64,000 nucleotides of DNA from Bretschneidera sinensis. Its lineage: Eukaryota > Streptophyta > Magnoliopsida > Brassicales > Akaniaceae. The notes below the pieces were generated by a model that searched no databases, had not been told where the DNA came from, and saw only the letters and a program-made list of their open reading frames with translations. The stretch is from assembly GCA_023935145.1 (NCBI GenBank), contig CM043705.1, positions 17,016,501 through 17,080,500 of the forward strand, written 5' to 3'. Positions 47,865 through 60,263 of the stretch are shown here, piece by piece; the first letter of the stretch is position 1, and each line of letters opens with the position of its first letter. The translations under genes were made by a program, and so were the position numbers.

Positions 47865-48463
47865 TGTTAGGATTTTAGCTCATATCCTCACAAGGAATAA
47901 TTCTAATTGGTTTGGTAAAAGAAGTTTTCTATTTTATAATTGGTTATCCTAGTAGGAGTAGTACTAGTTTCCTATTAGATTGTTTCTTGTACAAGTAGCA
48001 GTAGGAGTCTACTATGATGTCGTTCTTTTCTTAATAGTATTAAGAAAATATCCTCTATGTAAAATGGGTCCTAGAGAAGGTTTGGGACACACTCATAATT
48101 CCAATATACATTGTAAATCATAGAGATTTACTGCTAGAGTTAGGATGAGAGCTTTGAGTGTATTAGAGTTTTGGGTTGTCAAGTAGATAGAACATTTACA
48201 ACTAAAGCTAGGTTGAGAGCTTTGGTTGTATTAAAGATTTTGTGTTATGAGTTAGTGATAGTTTAATAACTTTGTTCTTTTTAAAGTTGTAATTGAAGAT
48301 TAATAAAGCAGTGAGTTTGTTGACGGACATAGACAAAGAGGTGGCCAAACCACGTTAAATTATTATGTTCTTGTTATTTGTTTGTTTTACCTATTTAATT
48401 GTTGTGATTGTATTTTTTACCTAAAATTTGAATGAGTGAATCTTTAGAAGTAAAATCTCAACA
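47865..48463 (+). mobile_element. 3' LTR of copia-3
   Basis: 599 bases from TGTTAGGATTTTAGC to AAATCTCAACA; the 5' partner still ends AAATCCTAACA, a near inverted repeat of the start. It is preceded by the purine tract GTGGAGAT. The right flank is a LINE fragment on the minus strand. Confidence 0.85.
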
Positions 48464-48469
48464 CCGTCT

Positions 48470-48900
48470 AACCAGAGGTCTTCGTCTATCCAGCATGCTG
48501 CACTTTCCGAAATTTCTCAAAATAATTGCTTGCTTCTGTGAAGAGTTAACGCATGAGTCTTCCCTGGTTTTCCAATCCTTATTCTGTTTCTGCAATTCCA
48601 AATACTCCGAAGTAGCACCGAGAGCAAACCAAGAACCTTCGCGCTATTTGACATAGCTACCTGAAGCCACGCTTCCATAGATGATGAGCCAAGCTAACTT
48701 GGAGAAACAGCACTAGTCCTTAAACAGATGAAGACTAGGTTCATTATCCTTTCCACACAAAGAACAATCGAGATCAAGTAACATTCCCTTTTGCGTAAAT
48801 TGCATCTGGTTGGAAGAAGTCCTGGCAAACCCTCCAAACAAACAATTTAACTTTTTTTTTTTTTGGAATTTTGCAATTCCATATATAACTTCATCCAAAA
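48470..48900 (-). pseudogene. LINE zf-RVT domain fragment (5' half of a split LINE)
   Basis: The minus strand reads LFGGFARTSSNQMQFTQKGM, LDLDCSLCGKDNEPSLHLF and then a shifted frame. CxxC followed by the histidine (HLF) fits the zinc-binding domain after the LINE RT. It lies directly beside the copia-3 LTR, and the RNase H that should follow is at 25520-25875. Confidence 0.75.
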
Positions 48901-51900
48901 CGCTGATTCAGAATTCGAGCCGGAGGAGGTTCCTTCACGCAATTCCCTCACACGACATTCAAACTGGAATTTTGTTCCCTATTTCTCGTTCCTTCAATCA
49001 TATTTGGTCTTTTGATAGTGGTAATACCTCGGCGGAATACCAAAGAACCGATAAAGTCTATTAAATAATTGTTAAAAAAATTTTAAAAAAATTAAATACC
49101 AAAAATAATATTTAACTTTTTTTATGGTTATTAATAATTTTTTTTTGATTCTGCAGTAATTTTCACAAACCAAATTCACGAAATCACTATTCTTTGAAAA
49201 GTAACTTGTTAACCCTAAGGTGTATTTAACGAGAAAGAAAAATATGATAAAAGAAAAGTTAATGGAATTAGTTTTTTCTTATATGGTACAAGAGGACAAA
49301 AATGAGAAATAGTATATTAAATATTGATATTTTTTTTACGTGTACAAATTATAATTATTTTAAATTGAAAAAAATTGAAAATTAAGATATAAAATTATAT
49401 ATGTTTGTAATTTACCAAATTATCTTTATTCAAATATCTCAATAAACAATATAAAAGATATTATTTGGACTTTCTTTTCTCATATATTTTGCACTCCACT
49501 AAACAACATAAGAGACCTAAAAAAATAATGTAAAAAGGAAATCATTTTCTTTCTTTTTATTTTTTCATCCCCTCTATTATACACAAAGGAAATTAAAAAA
49601 AAAACAATTTTCTCATTTCTTTATCGATTAGTTTTCTGTCCTCATTATAGATTTCATTTTACATTTTAATGTTACTAATTAATATGCATCCTCCTTAATA
49701 ACCAGCTCACTTCCAACTTCCTACACGTTATTAATTTACATCAAAAAAAATCGTAGTCACGGTAGCAAAAGACAAAGAAAAGAGAAATTTTTAATTACAA
49801 TGTGTAAAATATTGTTTATATATCGAATATTAATTTTATTGTTAATTATTAAGTAATTTTATTGATAATTATTAAGTAATTTTATTAATAACATAAATAA
49901 TAATTACACAGATATTATTAATAAAATTAATTGACAATTATCATTAAAGTTTTCATTCGATGTATAAACGGTGTTTTACACCATCTATAGATAAGAATTT
50001 TTCATAAGAAATTTCGGTAATATGTAAACGTGACACTTAGCCAAAAACACAAAATATTTTCCTTTTCAAATGCCTTAATATTTGGATTATAAATTGTTTA
50101 ATCCATTTTTTAAAAAAAAAATATTAATATATATTCCTCACTTTGATTTGCTAAGTCATGAATGTTAAGGCTAACAACCACTTTTTCTTGATTTGGTTCG
50201 TCAATGGCCCCCACACCAGCTAATTGAAGGTTTATGTTTTTCTTTTTATTGCGTTAAATATCAAAGTTAATGCAGTTGTGGTGTACTAATCTTGAAAAGA
50301 CTTTTTACGTTAAAATCACGTTGACAATCTCGCTCTTTGACCCGCAAAATCTGATTTTAATTTTTTGCACAACGAAGGTGATATTTTCTGAGCAAAGGTC
50401 TGCTGAAAGCCTTCAGTATTAGTTAATTATAGGGTAATGGAATTACAAATTTAATTTTATGAAATCGAAAAAATTTATTAATAATTATATAAAAAATTAA
50501 ATTGTAATTTTAGTATTTAATTTTTTTTAGTAAATTATATAAATTTTTTGTAAGGTAATGACTTACATCTTGATATAAAAGTTTAATCATATAAAATCAC
50601 ATAAAATTAAATTAATTTTTTTTATTAAAAAATATAAGTAAAAATTTAAAAAATGTAAAATAATTTTTTTTTAAACAATTAATATTTAATTTTTTTTATT
50701 CTTTAAAAGTTATGAAATTGAATATATAGAATCTTCGTCTTTAATTATGTGTATATATATGCTAAAATAATTATGAGTTAAAAACTTAAAAATATCTAAT
50801 TTCAACCACCGACCCTGCAGAAACATAAAAATATGTAACAAATAGTATAATTAAAGAGTGTTTATATTTTTATAATCTGTAAAACATGTGATGGACACAT
50901 GAAAGGCCCCACAAGAGGAGGATTGAGGGGGTTGGTAGTTGAAAGCGACAGCTCTTTTTATCCGGGTTGTAACAGCCACACCACAAAGCAATTAAATTGG
51001 AATATCCAAAGAATAATATGAAGCATGATTCGAATTCCCCATATCAAAAGAATGGCTTGGAGGAGACGCCCACTTCATGTAACTGTTCCATTATATTGAC
51101 TTTCAAGTGGTTACAGTTTCAGATATAATAATACGGAGTATATATAAATGGGCCCAAGGCCCAATTAAATTTTCCTATTCGACAATTGTTAGCATGACAA
51201 AAAGAAAACGTGAGGAGAAGAGAAAACCCTGTTTTGGCTATTGATGAATGCTCGGTCAGTACGCTTCTATATGGATTGGCTGTCAAATCTGTGCCAAACA
51301 ACAAAAAATTGGAAAACAAAGGGTAATTTCAATCATTAGCTTTCAAAATTTGATCCTTTCGGTAAATTGATTTATAAAATTTTAATTTCATCGAATAATT
51401 TTTAAAATTTGAAGTGCTTTTGCTAACTCACTATTACTTCCGTAATTTCTATCACTTAGGATGACCATTTTGACTAATTACTTAATCACCTGATTAAAAT
51501 GCAATGAGACTTTTTTCACATAAATTTATTATGAAGAATAATTCAAATAGAAGAATAATTTCTTAACCATCATTAATAGAAAAAAAAAATTTGAACAAAG
51601 ATTAACACTTCATTATGTTCAGGTACAAATTGAACATAGAATAATACCATATTTTAACGTTGTTGTTTTTTCTGGTTTTTTTTAGCTGGTGTATAAAGTT
51701 CTGCGCATAACATTTAGATGTTGTTTTAATGTTGGATTTGAAACTACAGATTATAACTTTGAAGATTACAATTATTAGTAATATAAAGTTCTGCGCAATT
51801 TTCACATGAAGCTTAAACGGGATAATTTTCGTTGCATTTTAATCAAGTGATCATCCTAAATAACAAAAACTAATGGAATTAAAGGAAAGTTAACACAAAC

Positions 51901-52159
51901 TTAATTGAAATTACGAGGACTTGGTTGGTTAACTTTAGATATCAATTTAACAAAAGGGTTAAATGTACTAAAAGATTAATGGTGACATTAAGCCAAAAAC
52001 AAACTATCAAAATTATGCTAGGCTCTAAAGTTCAGGCTTATATATATATATATATAAAATGTTCTGTAGATTTCTGTTTAGATGTTTTTTTTCTTCTTTT
52101 TATACATGGAAATTTAACATAATTAAAAACTCTACCTTAACTACACCTACTCTACCAAC
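48901..52159. other. Gene-free, very AT-rich region
   Basis: Long stretches of A/T runs (49070-49150, 49330-49620, 50440-50720). The least AT-rich parts are 50890-51000 and 51140-51300, neither with a recognisable protein. No transposon ends could be defined. A short TA run lies near 52038-52056. Confidence 0.5.
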
Positions 52160-53130
52160 CTAAAAAGGTTTATTTGATTTACGGACAGGATTACAGTGAG
52201 ATAAGATTATAATTATAGAGGATAAGATTACAAAAGAATTAGAGTGAGACTATTTTAATATTGTGTTTGATGTATGGGAATGGTCAATTGATATTAAAGT
52301 AGGATAGTAAGTCAAAAGACCATACTAACCCCTCAATATTCATCATCCTCTACCACCTAATTTTTCCATAGGCCATACAAATTTCACAAGAGAGGTACAT
52401 AAATGTTTTTCTTAGCATTTTTTCACCGTTTCTAGCAAACCAAACACTCATTTCCTCCCCTATGCAAAAATCAAACAATCAACATAAAATCATCTACAAA
52501 TGTCAAAACAAATAAAAAAAAAACATACGCAAAAAAAAAAAAAGAATATTCTCTTTCTCTCCCTCTCTCTACACCACATTTCAAAAAACAAACACAACCC
52601 AAGAATGATGCAGCACTGCAACCATGAACCATATCTGGAGAGGAAATGAGAAGAGAGCCATGTGATGGCGGTGTAGAGGAAGAAAGAGAATCACGCAAAG
52701 GTGACACGGAAGAGGCGAGGCAGCGCAGATCTAGTGAAAAATAAGAAGGAGAAGAAGGGGGAGGAGGAGAGAGGAAGAAGGAGAAAGAGGAGGAGGAGGA
52801 GGAGGAGGAGAGGCGGTGTAGATCTAGGGATGAAGGAGGATGAGAGAGGAGAGAGGAGTGGAACGAAAAAAAATGTATACTAGAAAAAATAGAAGGAAAA
52901 AGCATAAGAGATAGGGGCAAAAGGGAAAAGAGGAAAAATTAATCCCAGTGAGGTAGGATAAATTCTGTCCTAACCCCCATGGGATTAGATTTTTGGGAAA
53001 ATGATTAAGTTTATCCCATACTAATCCTAAATTAACAGTATAAAATAGAAAGTAAACATGGATAAGGGATTGAGGTGGGATTAGGTTTGTCGAATCCCAC
53101 CTTAATACTCCAACCAATCTACCCTAAAGT
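52160..53130. mobile_element. Possible non-autonomous DNA element with purine tract
   Basis: The two ends are loosely inverted: the left has 'tttatttgatttacgg' then 'aggattaca', and the right, reverse complemented, has 'ttggttggagtattaaggtgggattc'. Many 'ggattag' and 'ctaatcc' words repeat towards both ends. The interior has a 170 base G/A-rich tract (about 52700-52870). Ends and target duplication are not defined. The Ser/Pro-rich frame opposite the tract is a low-complexity artefact. Confidence 0.3.
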
Positions 53131-53329
53131 GCTACTCGAAAATGGACTTGATAAGTCTCAAATCATAGACCATTTGTATTGGTATTATCTAGCATTTTTT
53201 TTTTTGCAAGGAGCACAAACCTTATCAATGTATTTTGGTAAAGTTGATCGAGTTGGTGACTATTTCAACTCTTGAACCTAAATTTACTTTTGACCTAATA
53301 TTTTTTGAAAGGAGAAGATATTTTAGAAG

Positions 53330-55369
53330 TGTAACGACCCATCCTGGGTTGGCCACCCCCGATATAGTGTCATAACATTTTGAAAATCCCAACATGACAA
53401 ATATATGCGACAATAAAAATAACACCAATATAAATTTTTACATCAATCCTCAATCCTTAACAGGGGAGATACATCATTCTGATCTTGACTTAAACATTAT
53501 ATACAACGTAAAATGCATGAATATTTACAAATAAATTTTTGTTTTATTTTCTCATTAGTCTAAGGATGTGGACACGTACGTGGCTTACAGATAATAATTT
53601 TGTCTGAACCTTAACTCACCAAACTATTTGTCATGCCTGTTACCTGAAATTATTGTACAATGAGGGATGAGCTTCACAAGCTCAGTAAATTAAATTTACT
53701 AGAAGTACTTAATTTGTATAAATGATCTTTCAATATTTAATCATTTATATCTCATACAACTTGATACTAGCATTTTACTATTATTACACATATCATAAGT
53801 CTCATTCTCTATCAATCTCTTCTTTTTATATATTGATTCACCTTAAGACCATCAATTATCTCATAATTGCTTCGTAATGAGGTTCACAACATAAACTCTA
53901 CAATTTAGATGGTTCTTATCACATCATACTTCTATATTTCTTTCTCACCATAACTGTCTCTCTGTGAGACTCATTCATCTATAAATAAATTCACAATAAC
54001 AAACAGCACTTCAACATTTCAATAATGCAATTAATATTTAAAACAAATGCAATGCATGAATTATTATTAGGGAACGTCTTCCCACACGTCGATATGTTTT
54101 TATTTTAGACCGACCCCTCTCGATTCTTTCATTTCTAGCATATACTGGCTGTCACGATATTTATTTTTAGCATATGCTGGCTGTCATGGTTTTCCTTTAT
54201 TTTCAACATATAGCGGCTGCCACGGTTTTTCAATTAGACCGGTCCCCTCCCGGTTCTTTTATTTAATGCATATGCATATGAACAATGATATGAAATATGC
54301 ATATGAACAATAATATAAAAACAAACATGAATTCAAATATTTAAATTGGTTATCTTGATTATTCTCAAATTATTATTGAAAGAAATTCCACTAAATTCCT
54401 CTCCTCATAATTCACATCAAAACATCAACCATATGTCATTAAGAATTTCACTTATCGCTTTTATTATTAAATCAACTTATTATTCCAAAAATATTATTTC
54501 TCACATTATAATTTTCTACATGCCCAAAATTCCTATCATACCTATCAATCAATTTTTCATCTACCACCAAAGCCTAAACTAATAATTTATTTTAATATTA
54601 TCATTAAATATTTCATTTTTATCTAGATTACTTAAAGTAAATCTAACTCACCATTTAGCACTTAGAGCTACCCGTGGATCACCTATTTGCATTTCCTGCT
54701 TCTCTCAGTAATTTCCATCGGTTGCTAATTGTCAACACCTGACATAATATTTATATTAAATTGTTAATTTATTCTTCAATTATTCATAATATACACCATT
54801 TGAAAATTCTCACTTTGAATTCCAAGAAATTTCATGTATACTAAAAAATTAAAAAATAAACACCACATTATTACCTTATGTTTTTCTTAGAGCTCCCCAT
54901 AGTTCTCTATAAAATTCTCCCGTAAATCCCTTCAAAATTTTGCCCTTTCAATCTTTCTTTTGGTCCCCAAGTATTTAAAGAAATAGAGTAATTGAAAGAA
55001 AACCAAACAGAATTTGGTAAGTAATAAAACAAACTAAAGTTATAATTATATATATACAATTTTTTTTTTCTCAACCATTCAACCACAACATCCTTTCCTC
55101 CCTTGTTTTGTGCCACGAAAGGTGCATGTGTCCTACATGCAACCTTTCATTTTTCCCTTGGTAGCAGGTGGCAACACCTGCTGCCACGTTTTTAGGTTTT
55201 GTTTTGTTTTTCATTTTCTTTGTAATTACGCCCTCATGCGTCCAATTTTTTTTTTTCAAAAGAATTATTTTATTCAATACTAAATCATTCCGTATATATA
55301 TTATTTTAATTTCTTTTCATATTTATTAAATTACTTCTTTACCCTTACTTTATGATTAAGAGTATTACA
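53330..55369 (-). mobile_element. 3' LTR of the chromovirus
   Basis: 2040 bases, TGTAATACTC at 55369 (minus strand) to GGGTCGTTACA at 53330. The sequence just upstream on the minus strand, 'gaaatttcggggatgaaat...aggtgggtagatt', is the typical purine-rich lead into Tekay-type LTRs. Confidence 0.88.
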
Positions 55370-55429
55370 AATCTACCCACCTTATAAAAATTTCATCCCC
55401 GAAATTTCCATACGTAACTCAAGAAACAA

Positions 55430-55842
55430 TTGTGAATAATATTTCTTCATAATTGTCTCACACTTTTACATAATCTCTTCAACATCCTTATTTCGCCACA
55501 GAACTTGAACTAATGAAATTATTTTATTATACAAGATTTGTTCTTTTTGTCTAAAATTCTCACTGGTACTTATATATAAGCCCAGTCTTTCTGAATTTTT
55601 ATAGCTTAGCTCGAAATATTATAATATTCATCATGTAAGCACTTTCTTAAAAGTAAAACATGAAATACATTATATAAATATTTTAATTCTAGAGGCAAAT
55701 CCAAGCTACTCACAACTAGCCCAACTTTCTTAACAACTTCATAGGGTCCCACATACCTCGGACTCAACTTTGCTTTCTTTTTGATCCTCAACACACCTTT
55801 TGATGCAGGGAGGATCCGAGCCAGATAATGCTGAGCTGTCAT
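55430..55842 (-). pseudogene. Chromovirus integrase end and chromodomain remnant
   Basis: The minus frame reads LPASKGVLRIKKKAKLSPRY, VGPYEVVKKVG and LYNVFHVLLLRKCLHDEYYN, the conserved C-terminal part of Ty3/gypsy integrase. In a shifted frame further on, WRNKDVEEIM-stop-KCETIM and KKYYSQL match the chromodomain tail found in Tekay-type elements; chromodomains steer integration to marked chromatin. Everything upstream is missing. Confidence 0.8.
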
Positions 55843-56262
55843 ATGGCAAGTGGGCTACCTAAGCTGGATTACATCTAGCGGGCCACATGTTCGGATTGGG
55901 CCCCGAAGATCCTTAGTTTGATAGGAAATGGGCCAACAAACAAAACCTGATTCTTTTGTAATCAGTGTGGCAAGATTTTAGCCAAAAAATGACGTTTAGG
56001 CCTCCAAATTGGCAGTTTACAGTTTTTAGGAAACTTTATTTTAGATATTTTAATTTCAGCCTTAATTTAATTTTCCTATTTTTTTGGACCTCATAAATAG
56101 GGTCTTAGGGTTTTGTAAACATTATTATTGAATTTTCATAATTTTAAATAAACATCAGAGCTATTTCTCTGCATTGTTTTTTTTAGGGTTTTTCTTGTGT
56201 TACTCCCTGTGAACGATCTGTTCGACTAGCCTGCAGAATAATCACTATTCTGCCCGGCGTCA
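55837..56262 (+). mobile_element. Short LTR inside the chromovirus
   Basis: From TGTCATATGG to GGCGTCA, 426 bases, with 'cataaataggg' (TATA-like) and a U5-like end 'gttactccctgtgaacgatctgttcg'. The flanks (TGAGC, CTATC) do not match, so it is either a solo LTR whose border was deleted or part of a recombination junction. Confidence 0.5.
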
Positions 56263-56263
56263 C

Positions 56264-57347
56264 TATCTTGATTATTCTCAAATTATTATTGAAAGAAATT
56301 CCACTAAATTCCTCTCCTCATAAATCACATCAAAACATCAACCATAGTTCATCAAGAATTTCACTTATTGCTTTTTATTATTAAATCAAATTATTATTCC
56401 AAAAATATTATTTATCACATAATGATTTTCTACATGTCTAAAATTCGTATCATACCTATCAATCAATTTTTCATCTACCACCAAAGCCTAAGGTAATAAT
56501 TTATTTTAATATTATCATTAGATATTTCATTTTTATTTAGATTACTTAAAGTAAATTTAACTCACCATGTAGCACTTAGAACTACCCGTGGATCACCTCC
56601 TTGCCTTTCCTGCTCCTCTTAGCAATTTCCCCCAGTTGCTAATCATCAACACTTGACATAATATTTATATTAAGTTTCTAATTTATTCTTCAATTCTTCA
56701 TAATTTACACCCTTTGAAAATTCCGACTTTGAATTACGGGAAATTTCATATATGCTAAAAAATTCAAAAATAAACATCACATTATTACCTTATGTTTTTC
56801 TTAAAGCTCCCATAGTTCTCTATAAAATTCTCCCGTAAACCTCTTCAAAATTTTACCCTTTCAACCTTTCTTTCAATCCTCAAGTGTTTAAAGAAATAGA
56901 GTCGTTGAAGAAAAACCAAACAGGATTAGGTAAGTAATATAATTATATATATACAAAAAAAAAAAAAAAAATTCTCAACCATTCAGCCACAACTTCCTTT
57001 CCTCCTTTGTTTTGTGCCACGAAAGGTGCATATGTCCTACATGCAACCTTTCATTTTTCCCTTGGCAGAAGGTGGCAACACTTGCTGCCACGTTTTTACG
57101 TTTTTTTAAAAGAAAAAAACAAAAAAAAAAATTATTTTCTTTTCTCCTTCTCATGCTGGACCTGTTTAGTTTTTTTTTTTTTTTTTTTTTTCCATTTTCT
57201 TTGTAATTACATCCTCACACGTTCAGTTTTTTTTTCAAAAGTTGTTTTATTCAATACTAAATCCTTCGCGTATATATATTATTTTAATTTCATATTATAT
57301 TTATTAAATTACTTATTTACCCTTACTTTACGATTACGAGTATTACA
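56264..57347 (-). mobile_element. 5' LTR of the chromovirus, truncated
   Basis: Matches 54350-55369 of the other LTR from 'tatcttgattattctcaaat' to the end. The remaining thousand or so bases of this LTR (the part next to the interior) are gone. Confidence 0.85.
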
Positions 57348-57352
57348 AGAAG

Positions 57353-58400
57353 GTACAACTTACAGTACTAGGTGACAAAATTAATTACGTGTTCATTTAG
57401 CATTCGGTCCTACTAATGCCAGTTTTCATCTTAATTTTTTTTTATTGAAATCTTTAAATAAAAAACTAATTCATGATTATTAGAATATAAGTAATCATGG
57501 TTATGTAAGAAATTAATCTACGGAGGCTCGAAATAAATAACCATGTTTATGTAAAAAAAATTAAATTACTAGAGATACAATACTAACGCCTAGCGATTTG
57601 ATCTCTTTGCATGCTTGCGAAGGTATTAACAACAAACTATTAATCCAAAATTAAAAGATGTTCCATGTGTGATGTGGATGCCTCATATCTTTGATTATGT
57701 GTGTCGATGGATGAAAACAAGAAGGAACTTTGATTTGAATCAATATTTAGTGTCAATAAAACTAAGGTTTATATTTGTAGGATTTCTAGAGCGACAAATG
57801 ATGGAATTTTTGGTGGTCGCTAGGGTTTATGTAATTTTAGAGGTTTTAGGGAAAGAGAAAATAGGTGCTGAAAATTTGAGAGTTTTTTAGGTTAGAAAAC
57901 TCTAGATTTCAGACGCTTCTTGTTGTCTTTTGGTGTATGTAAGAGAAGATTTATATAGGAAAATTGAGAGATAGGTTTTTTGGTAGTGGAAGGCCAGGAT
58001 GCATCAGATCTAATTCGACGGTGATTAAAGTTTCTTGTAGAGGTGAAAAAATTATGTTTTCATGTCACTTTTAGGGTTTTGGAACAAAAAATCGGGTTCT
58101 AGAGGATTTAGAAGCGAAAAACAAAAATTTGAGGTGAAGCACCTGGTTGGGTCTCAAACTTGATCGGTCGATCATGATGCCTAGTTGGTCTATTGGTTCT
58201 CGCCTTATTTTGGCATTTTAGCCTCTGATTTCGATCCATTTCGTTTCGGTTTAATTTGGTTTGATTTTAATTGATCAATTCTTGTCAAAATAATTTTTCA
58301 TCATACATTCATCTACTTTGAACTCCTTGGGACCAAAATTTCATCATCGGGCTCCACACGTGATTCTTTCTAATATTTGAAACAAAATTAGGTGTCTACA
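57353..58400 (-). mobile_element. Possible solo or partial LTR ('TGTAGACACC' family)
   Basis: The minus strand starts TGTAGACACCTAATTTTG at 58400, a start known from plant gypsy-type LTRs. The following kilobase is non-coding with LTR-like texture. The other end is not defined and no target duplication was found. Confidence 0.35.
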
Positions 58401-59089
58401 ATAATAAAAAAAAATAAAAGTAATTTAAAAAATGTGTGTCCTAATAAATGTATTAATTTGGTAAGTTTTAAATAAAATATATAAATATTATTATTTTTTA
58501 TTTTTGATTTTCAACTTTATAGATCTAATTATATACCAATGAATGATTTGTAGAAGACTTGACTATATAGAGTAAAATTAAATCCTAATTTTATAAGGAA
58601 AAGGAAAAAAATATTTAATCTATTGATTTAATATTCGAAAAAATAAATAAAAATTATTTATCTATTAAATGATTAAGTATTAGTTTTAAGGTATTTTGAT
58701 CCATTGAATGTTTAATTTATACCTTATTATTACACTTATATTAAAAAAAAATACCTAGTCTAGTGAATAATTAAGTTTTAAGTATGGAAATTTTGATCTA
58801 ACGTTTTTTCACACATAACTCATGCTATATATATATATATATAACACACATACACACACCTTAAATGAATTTCGAAAATTTCATTAAAATTCAAATATAG
58901 AATTTATCATGAATTTCATAAAATATTTAAGAAATATATCTTTGAAACTTAGTGTGAATTTTTTATTCAAATAGAATGAAAATTGTAACTCTAATGAATT
59001 TTTGATGATTTACATATATAAATGGGATATTTTGTAACTCTATTAGTATAGAAACGCAACAAAAACTTAAAATTTTCATATAGATAACC
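58401..59089. other. AT-rich non-coding stretch
   Basis: A/T-rich with short TA and CA runs near 58830-58860. No gene or transposon end was recognised. Confidence 0.5.
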
Positions 59090-59097
59090 TTAAAACC

Positions 59098-60024
59098 TAG
59101 GGCTGAGCATGCGTCGGATTGGGTCAGGTTGGCATAAAAAATCAACCTACCCCATATATACTAGGTTGGAAAAATCTCAACCTATGAATCTATCAACCCC
59201 AACCCAACCCAACCCAACCCAATCCATTTAAATCGGTTTGGGTCACCAGTTTACTATTTTTTCATTTAAAAATTAATGCAAACCTATTACATAAGAAAAA
59301 AAATATTTTAATACAATTATTCATCATTCATTAGATCCAAAATCAAATCTATATAAAAATTTATCAAATCTTATAAACCATCATTTGCAAATTAAGTCCT
59401 TTAAATCACTTAACACAAAGTCCAAACAACTTTAATTTAATACAAACCATACAAAAGTAAATAAAAACTAGATTTTAAGGTGTTTGATCAATCAAATTCT
59501 TTAAAACTTCAACACTAGTAGACTTGGTCCTAGAATCTCCATAACCAAGTTCTATCATACCAAAAATATAAACTGAATGAACATACGATAAGCAAATTAA
59601 TTCAATAAACTTTTGAAAATTATATTGAAAGTCCAAAAGAAATAGTTTCACGAGAACAAACGTTCTTCTTAAATTAAAAAATATTCCCTATATCCGAATT
59701 TATACGTTACAGATGATTTTTTGAAGCAATTTTGACTTTAATTTTTTTGAATAGGTTATTGATTCAAAATTATTAAAAAAATACTGAATAGTTGAGAACT
59801 TTATGAAACTATATTTTTAAAATTTTAATTACTTTCTTAATTTAAAATTCAAGAAAAAATTAATCATTTAATTGGATAAATATTGCACCATGACATATAA
59901 ATTAGGACAAAGAGTATTATAAAGAAACATGCTCCTTACATATTAAATTATAATTGACAATTTTTTTTTATGGAAACTAGCATTTTTTTGTTGAAGGGTT
60001 TCTAAGAAAAAAAAAAGAAAACGA

Positions 60025-60071
<47 letters not shown>

Positions 60072-60255
60072 CTGGGTTGTCGGTTTGGGTTGGACTGAAA
60101 TTTTTTAACCTATGACTCAGCCCAACTCAACCCACGGGGTTAAAAAATTTCTCAACCCAAACAAAACCTAACTTTTGAAAACCCCAACCTAACCTAATCC
60201 ATTACACCGGTTTGGGTAAGGTCTATGGGTCCACTAGTTTTCATACTCACCCCTA
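59098..60255. mobile_element. Non-autonomous hAT-like element
   Basis: Exact 8 bp target duplication TTAAAACC at 59090-59097 and 60256-60263. The ends TAGGGCTGAGCATG and (reverse complement) TAGGGGTGAGTATG are inverted repeats with two mismatches in 14. Towards both ends lie arrays of AACCC/GGGTT words (for example 59195-59222, 60130-60220), giving long imperfect subterminal pairing. The interior is AT-rich with a (TA) run at about 60027-60066 and no transposase frame. An 8 bp duplication is the hAT hallmark. It would depend on transposase from elsewhere. Confidence 0.85.
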
Positions 60256-60263
60256 TTAAAACC

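Larger units (their letters stand above)
53330..57347 (-). mobile_element. Collapsed chromovirus (Tekay/Del-like gypsy) element
   Basis: The outer ends are TGTAACGACC (53330) and ATTACA (57347), with exact target duplication AGAAG at 53325-53329 and 57348-57352. On the minus strand the order is a truncated 5' LTR (57347-56264), an unrelated short LTR (56262-55837), the end of pol with a chromodomain remnant (55842-55430) and the full 3' LTR (55369-53330). Most of the interior and the inner half of the 5' LTR are missing. Exact outer duplications show it was inserted whole and shrank in place. Confidence 0.88.

Noticed and set aside
52471..52920. Ser/Pro-rich 149-residue frame on the minus strand
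   Set aside because: Direct translation of the purine tract's complement; composition explains it entirely.
57007..57375. Two overlapping plus-strand frames with long Phe runs
   Set aside because: They lie within the chromovirus LTR and reflect A- and T-runs.
59190..59225. AACCC repeats resembling telomere sequence
   Set aside because: The unit is AACCC, not the plant telomere unit CCCTAAA, and it belongs to subterminal repeats of the hAT-like element.
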